A DNA stretch of 64,000 bases. It comes from Trogon surrucura (Eukaryota > Chordata > Aves > Trogoniformes > Trogonidae). The stretch is from contig CM036617.1 in the NCBI GenBank assembly GCA_020746105.1, positions 143,138,518-143,202,517 of the forward strand. The letters are read 5' to 3'. The first letter of the stretch is position 1, and every line of letters begins with the position of its first letter. A model generated the notes under the pieces. It was not told the origin of the DNA. It was given only the letters and a program-made list of their open reading frames with translations, and ran no database searches. The position numbers and the translations under genes were made by a program. Below are positions 57,275-64,000 of this stretch, piece by piece.

Positions 57275-57375
57275 GGCTGAGCTGGGTTCTTATGTAGATC
57301 CTCTCTCTGAGTGTCTGTGTGGGGTTAAGAAAATTGCTGAGCCTCGGAACCCCTGTTTGTGACAGCCTCTCTCCT
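57275..57375 (+). repeat. Possible MIR-like SINE relic
   Basis: The words GAGCTGGGTTCTTATGTAG, then GTCTGTGTGGGGTTAAGAAA and GAGCCTCGGAACCCCTGTTT are in the order of a MIR core ('CTCTGTGACCTTGGGCAAG...GCCTCAGTTTCCCCATCTGT'). The match is weak in detail. Confidence 0.35.
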
Positions 57376-60300
57376 GGTATAGCACTTGAGGGTGTAGAGG
57401 TAAAAGTCGTCAACATACAGAGGGTGTCAATTACCGAATCCACTTGTGTCACTGTAGAAGAAAACAAGGCAGGACTTTGGACTTTTTTTTTGCTCACACT
57501 TATTTTTTTTTCACTTGACCCTCTTTTCCTCTGCTATGCAGTTTCTGCTGGTGTTGAATGTAGAATGTTTTTCACTGAGGTCTCATCAGTGTATTGGTTT
57601 ATAAGTGTACTATATTAATTTCCTAGTGTTCTTATTACATCGAGTGGTGGCAACTTGGTGTGAGATCCACTGAGGTAGCAATCAGTATATCAGTAGGAAG
57701 CAGTCTGTTGCTGTTTTTTTTATGGTTGATAATTTGATAGCTAAAAAGACGTTATGTGTTAAGCTATACAAGTAATGGTGGGTTTAGTTTATTTTGATAC
57801 TGAAAATGTAATCCAGCTCTAGGTCTGACTGAAGTATTTTAACTTCTTTTTATCAAATTCTGCTTTTTTAAAGAAGTATAAAATATTGGTTTGAAAAGAA
57901 ATTTTGGCATGTTTCAATTAACATCAGTGGAAAACATTTTGGCTGTCTACATTTTAGTCTTTTTTAGTCAAAAGTATTTGTGAAATTCAGCACAACTTCA
58001 TGAATGGTTTCAACCTTCCCAGAACTACATAGCTCTGTGAATAAGTTATTTGCCAAAAAGCGAAGAAATTAATCTACTCGGATCTATTTATAAATAAAAA
58101 CGTTAAGAATTCATCATTGCTTTGCAAAACTTATTTTGCAAAGCTGTTTCTTACTGAATAAATTGGATTAATTTTCAGTCTTGTAGTGTGTCTATCCAAC
58201 ATAACAAAACTGAAAATCCTGAATGTTTCTCATAGTTTTGAATTTGTTTTCAGCTGTGCTAATGACACGTCATGTTATTTGTTGTCTGTGTTGATGTGAA
58301 CGTTCTCTACACCTCTGTACGGTCCTTCATAAGTGAGAGAGCTTAGACTTAGATAATGTAGGTTCAGATTTTCCTTCCCTGTTTTCTCTTTCCCAAGCAT
58401 TTAACTTTGCTGGCTGTGCCCACAAAATGGTGTCAAGGTCACCAGGGAACACTAAAAAGTCTCATAGGGAAAAGCAATTGGATTAATACTATGGATTAGA
58501 ATATATTTGTGCTAGACTGATTTTCCAATATCTTCATTAACACTGGTGTTGATAACATGGCTTTTAATAGCTTTTTTACCACAAATGCAACATGGAATGA
58601 AGCAAATAGGTCATTAATCCCTTAAAAGTACAATTTAATGCAATGCTTCATGACAGGAAGTGAACAGTATAATAAAACTTTTACTGTTTTAAACCACACT
58701 TAATATTTTTACGGCACAGTTGGCTTGACAAAATACTCTTTGTGAGTCATCACTTCAAAGTGAGGTCCTGGGGACCAATTAAAGTTGCGTCTGCAACCCT
58801 CATGCATAACTGCATGTAAGCGTGAGGTATTTCGAAATATGTCTTTCAAGTAATAAGAGTTGTACCAAGATGAAGTAAAAGAGTCCTTTTGCTTGAAGCC
58901 TTTTAATTTAATATGTCCATGTGTGGTGACACCCTTGGGAAATGAGAAATTGATTTTCATTCTTCGCATGGATCTTACAGCAATTTGCACTATCAAGAGA
59001 GTCCATGGAATTTGTCTTCCAAAAATGACATCCTTGACAGACAAACAATAACAAGGGAGATTGTCCTTGATTTCAAGCTTTGTCTTGAAGTCACCAAAAT
59101 GCCCCTATTATGGCTGATTAAAAAGTGAGAAACATAAGTGTAATTGCTTTGCATCTAGTCTGCAATTTCTGGACCAACAGAGCTGAATAGAGTAAGGACA
59201 AATACGATGATCAGAGAATTTTCTGTTCAGATTTAATCTATGCAAATAGCCTGCTGTTTAACCGGGCAAGGTGTTTAACCTCCCTTTGGTTGATTTCCAC
59301 TTTGAATGAATTGAAAATATGTCTATGTTGTTCTGGTGTTGCTGATGTTACCACATACTTAATGTGGGTATTCTCATCTGGATGGCAGTGAGCATTTTTG
59401 TGTGCGTTTTATAGGCTTCCGGAGAATCATCTTGGGTGAGAATTCTTTGTAAGTAACATGATGGCTTTCATAGTGAAACAAGTTACATCCACATTTTTTT
59501 GTTGTTTGAGGATCATTTGCGCAGAATCCCGTTCATTGCTCTGCAGACAGTGGGTATATAATGATAAGTCATTGTTGGAGGAATGAAAAAGTAAATCTAT
59601 TATTTTCATGTAAGTAGGGAGCAAACATTAGATGAACCATGTTTTCTAACAGACACCATGTGTTTATTGAAAAGTCACTCTTTGCTATAGTTGGATTTAA
59701 TGCTCTCATTGTGCTTATTCTGCAAACAAAATAGCAAGAGATAATCTATGCTTCAACAAGCATAAAATGTTGATTGTTATTACAGCAAATATTGCTGGCA
59801 GACAAAAACAGGAAGACAACAAGCAGAAAGTGACATAATGAATCAGAAGAGAGAGCTAGATCCGAATTTCCTTGGTTCTAGTCTAGAGCTGTGTTTGCAG
59901 GACTGTAATATCTCAAGTACTGTGGTTTCTTTAAAAAAAATAAATAAATCTACACTACCAGAGGAAAACAAACAAACAACAGAATATTGAATTGTTTCAA
60001 GATCCATACACTTCTCCCCGCCAGATAATAATTTCTCAGTCACTGGCATATCTTCCTTACTCTTTCAGAATTTTCTTGAAGTTTGGTTGTACAGTTTGTT
60101 TGTGACTTGGGTTGGTGAACCAGGAGTGAAGAACTGACTGACTACCTTAATAGATCATAGGATTTTTATGTGTTAATACCCTGACAAGTTTGTAAGAAAT
60201 GTGCTCTGGGGAAGAAATAGAAATACAACGAAAAGCTACTTGCATGACTGGTAGAAATTTGAGATGCAGATGCAAAATAGGGTTTATATGAAAATCTTTA

Positions 60301-60954
60301 GATTTCTTTTTTTCTCTCTAGGAAGCATTTTTGCAAGAGTGTTTCCATGAACAATTCTTCCTTTCCTTGCCTTTCTCCTCCTCACACTAATAATATCTCA
60401 CTTCTATCTCTTTGTCCTGTATCTCTGTTTATTGCCCTAGGAATATTTCGGGAGCTTGCAAGTAGATAGTTTTGGTAAATCTTTAGCAGTGGCTCATATG
60501 CAGATTTCTGAATCCAAGGAGGTTCAACCCGTGGGAAAGTTTCAAGTCTCATCTTAAGACTGAGCTCCAAGTATTGTTAAATGGCTGAGGTTAGAAATAG
60601 TGGGAAAAGAGTAAATAGATGCAGAGCTGCAAGTCAAGTCTTTACACACTCTCTTTTCCCTCTCGCCACAACCTTGCCTCATGCACTGTTGTTACATGAG
60701 TCAGTCTGTTTCTCCCTTTGCAACCTCCCTCTAAGTGGGAAAGTGGATCTATAAAAACTAATCGAAATGAGGGGGAAAAAAAATAAAACAAACCCAACCA
60801 ACTCTTGATCTTCAGACTCTGAGACTTTGACTGAGAGCCAAATATTTCAAACAGCAGCCCTTTCATAACCGGGAGAGCCAGCGCTAGATCTGGTGGGTAT
60901 GCAATGTGACCACATAACGCTCAGCACATGTCAACATAACTGATAACCAAATTG

Positions 60955-61130
60955 TGCCTCTCAACCTCCCATACAGCATAACTTTGGCAGGCTGCCAGTC
61001 TCTTGGTCCTAATTAACACATTGCCATGCTATGACTGGAAGGTTAAAGCCACAGCTTTATTTACTGCACAATTAACGGGTAAACATGACTTAATCATAAC
61101 CTAAACATTCAACATTTATGAGACAAAATC
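60955..61130. promoter_or_regulatory. Candidate conserved non-coding regulatory stretch
   Basis: The stretch holds a near-perfect NFI palindrome at 60984-60998 (TTGGC-N5-GCCAG), a TAATTA homeodomain-type core at 61010-61015 and further ATTA-like words. It has no simple repeats or transposon traces. It looks like vertebrate conserved non-coding sequence, but this is judged by eye; no alignment was possible. Confidence 0.3.
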
Positions 61131-63579
61131 TTTTTAGGAGCCCTTTTGACCTCAACTCTCCAAGCAGACCTCTTGTAATGTCCAATTAACTGCCTTTTCC
61201 CCTAAGGGACATCGAGGCTCTCTGTGACACTACAGATTTCCCTCCCTGAACAAATGAAAACCAACATCAACTTAACAGACATTCTTCTGCTTGGGTCTCA
61301 TCCCAGTGTCAGGATTCTTCTGGGCTAAATCTGCATCTGATGGCATCACAGCACTGACTTGAGTGGTGGATCCCCACATAGGAGGAGATCTCTTTATTGT
61401 TCTTGGATCTCAGTCACTCTGCTGTGGCTCATGCTGACCCGTCCGCTTTGATGGAAATGCAGCAGTTTAGGTCCTGCAGAGACCTAGGCATGTGCTTAAC
61501 TTTACATCTTGTGAACAAGCGTGTGAACTTTAATAAACTAACCACTCGTAAAGTTTGACATCCATGTACTGTTTGTGTATCGTGTTTGGAGCTTTAGATG
61601 ATAGCTGGCATAGTTTTAGGTTTTAAGTACTGTAGAAACCCACCAATATAAAGTGACTTCAGTAGGGAATTTCTTTTTGCTTAAGTGAATCAGTGCCTCA
61701 GTACCCAATTTATGGTTTGTCTCACATCCAAACACATATGTAATCCTTTCAAGTAAGCTAGTTACTGTACCAGAGGTGGGGACCAATCTTAATCTCTGTA
61801 GAACCACCACAGTACAAAGGGGATTGTGCTGTAGTATGATGGCCCACCAGCAGCACCTGCTCCATGCTGGACCATTCACATGCTCAAAGTTAGACAGCTC
61901 TTCCTCATCTCCAGAATGAAGTTATTTAAATATCACCAGATGTATAGGTGCCATATTTTGATAGCACCCCACCACTGCCACCACTAGAGGTGCAACCAGC
62001 TTGCTGGTATGTGCATAGAAATATATCCCCAAAAAAGATGGAAAAAAAAAGCTTTCCACTTCTGAAAGCAGAATGACGTGTAAATAAGTACTATCTACTG
62101 AAATTTATTATTTTTCATTATGGCACAAGAAACACAAGGCAGTTGTCCACTATGAAAAATATTAACCCTCTTCCACCTGAACTCCTGATCTTCTAATATC
62201 GTCTTTGCTGCCATCACGCTGTGTCTGCCATCGCAGTAAATGTTGAGCTGACAGTTCTACAAATCCTGCTCCTGATTCAGGCTGCAATGTGGAGAATCTT
62301 TGGGAAGAAAGGAAGTGAAGTCAAGAAGGAGTTGCTGATATCAATCAGAGAGGGTCAATATAGAATTTTAAACACCTATGTAGTTGTATTACTGTATTCT
62401 CCAACCTGTAAATTGTGATTCAGAATGAAATCAATCAAGAGAGAAAGAAAATTGTTCATATTTTGTTGCTGGAAAATACTGTTTATTAAAAGTCTTGATG
62501 CTGTTGTTAATACCTGATTTTTTCATAGTCATACGTATTTCTCCCAGTTACCAAAATGCCACGTCTTCTAACATCTAAGACTTACGTAAGGACATGTGGG
62601 AAGAAAAGTAGATGAATAGAAGCTGGTGCTTCCAGTGCAGTGTGAGAGGAGAGAACAGAGTACAGTTACTGAGTGGTCAGGAGGCAGAGTTGAGCAAAAT
62701 GGTCCCTGCATGTAGGGTGCACTCCTTCCCCGCCCCCCCTCCCAGATCTTTTGAGCTTATTCCAATCCTTTAAGAGGTGTTTCCTCTTCCAATTCAGCCC
62801 GTGCTAGACGTTGATACAGAGTGGGAGGAACTGCAGACTAAAGGAAGCTTTGTGGATCTGGGACTGGCCAACTCATTGGCAAAATTCCTGTGCCCTCCTA
62901 CTCGCTTCTCCTGCCGTTGCTGTTTACCACCTGTTTGGGTATGCCCTGTGCCACAGCAGGTAACTGTCGTGCATTATGCTGCTTCGGGTCTGCATGCCAC
63001 TATTCATGTGAGAGTGCCTTGTAGGGATGAGACTGAATGAAGAATTAGGAGTGTAATCTTCTCTTTCCAGCCATGCCATTGACAAGCTTGCTCTGAGAGG
63101 GATAACCCGCCGCTCTGATTTCCATGCTCCCCAGCTTTCCTGCTTGTGCAGAGGAGCTAGTGGTGCTTATCAAGAAAACACGAGTGACTTGAAGTGTTCA
63201 TTGTGTTTTAGAGAAAGCTTTAATTTCTGGGATTCGAGGTCCTGCTGGAAATGTCAAATAGTATTAATGTGAAGAGAATATGATGTTTTTCTGCTTTCTC
63301 TTAATGTGTTATTCACTTCCTGGCTTCAGGAATACTGTGCACATCCTCATGTGTGTCTGTGCCAACACTCAATATCGTGTGTGCCAAGATGCGTTATAGT
63401 GTCTGTATTTACCATGTAGAGCCTGCATACCGCCCTTGTGAGTAAGTATGGCAGCAGTGTAGTAGGGGAAGGCGGGGGGAGTATCTGTGTGTCTGTATAT
63501 AAGATCATATATTTGTACAAAGTGTGTGTCTGTGGGCTTCAGAGACTGAGGGGAGTCTGTGGTTCAGACAGTCTGCCTG

Positions 63580-63595
63580 TTTTTTTTTTTTTTTT
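63580..63595 (+). repeat. T16 mononucleotide run
   Basis: This is a run of 16 T residues, followed at 63628-63637 by a second shorter T run. Confidence 0.88.
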
Positions 63596-64000
63596 CTCTG
63601 AAGGCAGCAAAATATGTTGATATGGATTTTTTTTTTTACAGGAGCTTTTTGTGTTTTGAGTTAATACATTTCCCTCAAATCGGATCTTGCCAAACATCAT
63701 TTACTTACTAGTGCTGTGAGAGCAGGTTACTCAAAGGCAGCACCATTCCCTGTTGTTTTCTCTTCTTCCAAACTGCTCAGAGACATACTGTAATAAGACT
63801 CCTGGTTAAAAACAACAGAATATCAGCACGAGCAGAAAAGTTGAGCAAAAAAATGCCTGCGCTTAGGCTGCATGTGTGCTTAAGTATTTAGCTGAGCTAC
63901 TGCCAAGGTTGTGAGTTTATACAGCACCAATGCTGCCACTGATGAGCTCTGTGTGACTGTGACCTGGTAACTTCATTTGTAAATTGTGTCCAGTGTGATA

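Larger units (their letters stand above)
42201..64000. other. Gene-free region downstream of KLHL42
   Basis: This is about 21.8 kb with no exon, RNA gene or gene-like frame that I can support. By vertebrate synteny the next gene should be PTHLH on the minus strand, but its coding exons are not seen, so it probably starts beyond the window. Contents noted separately are MIR-like relics, one short CR1 tail, a 17-bp tandem duplication, mononucleotide runs, a 300-bp polypurine tract and candidate regulatory stretches. The rest is unremarkable AT-rich sequence. Confidence 0.6.

Noticed and set aside
42201..64000. PTHLH exons expected downstream of KLHL42
   Set aside because: I searched both strands for the conserved PTHrP coding exon features and saw none; the gene probably lies beyond the right end.

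Overview
The window looks like bird nuclear DNA. It has long AT-rich introns and intergenic stretches, one strong CpG island, few interspersed repeats, and CR1 LINE fragments ending in the ATTCTNTG-type 3' repeats known from avian genomes. The gene order MRPS35 (+) / MANSC4 (-) / KLHL42 (+) is the vertebrate order known from human 12p11, so this is probably the orthologous avian segment. The species cannot be fixed from the sequence alone.

Layout. 1-1784 is the last intron of MRPS35, followed by its terminal coding exon (1785-2057) and a poly(A) signal (2270-2275). About 8 kb of gene-free DNA follows, with an old MIR-like SINE relic. MANSC4 lies on the minus strand in three coding exons: 16219-15991, 11844-11710 and 10804-10125. 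I rebuilt it from splice sites and it joins in frame into 347 aa. The middle exon is only 135 bp and is closed off by stops as an ORF, so it had to be read from the sequence. MRPS35 and MANSC4 are tail to tail; MANSC4 and KLHL42 are head to head, about 10.5 kb apart. KLHL42 starts in a CpG island (about 26270-27450). Its three coding exons (26781-27679, 34446-34639, 39345-39796) join in frame into 514 aa. Intron 2 carries two CR1 fragments in opposite orientation.

From 39797 to 64000 there is a probable KLHL42 3' UTR and then a long intergenic region with no exon I can support. It holds a short CR1 tail (about 52455-52640), a 300-bp polypurine tract, SINE relics and some candidate conserved non-coding stretches. 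The next gene expected by synteny, PTHLH, is not seen here.

The three genes are not known to work together: MRPS35 is a mitoribosome subunit, MANSC4 a single-pass membrane protein of unknown role, KLHL42 a CUL3 ubiquitin-ligase adaptor. I found no new biological system. The most useful observations are the spliced models, the inverted CR1 pair inside a KLHL42 intron, a possible 5'-UTR splice acceptor in KLHL42, the polypurine tract and a few regulatory candidates.
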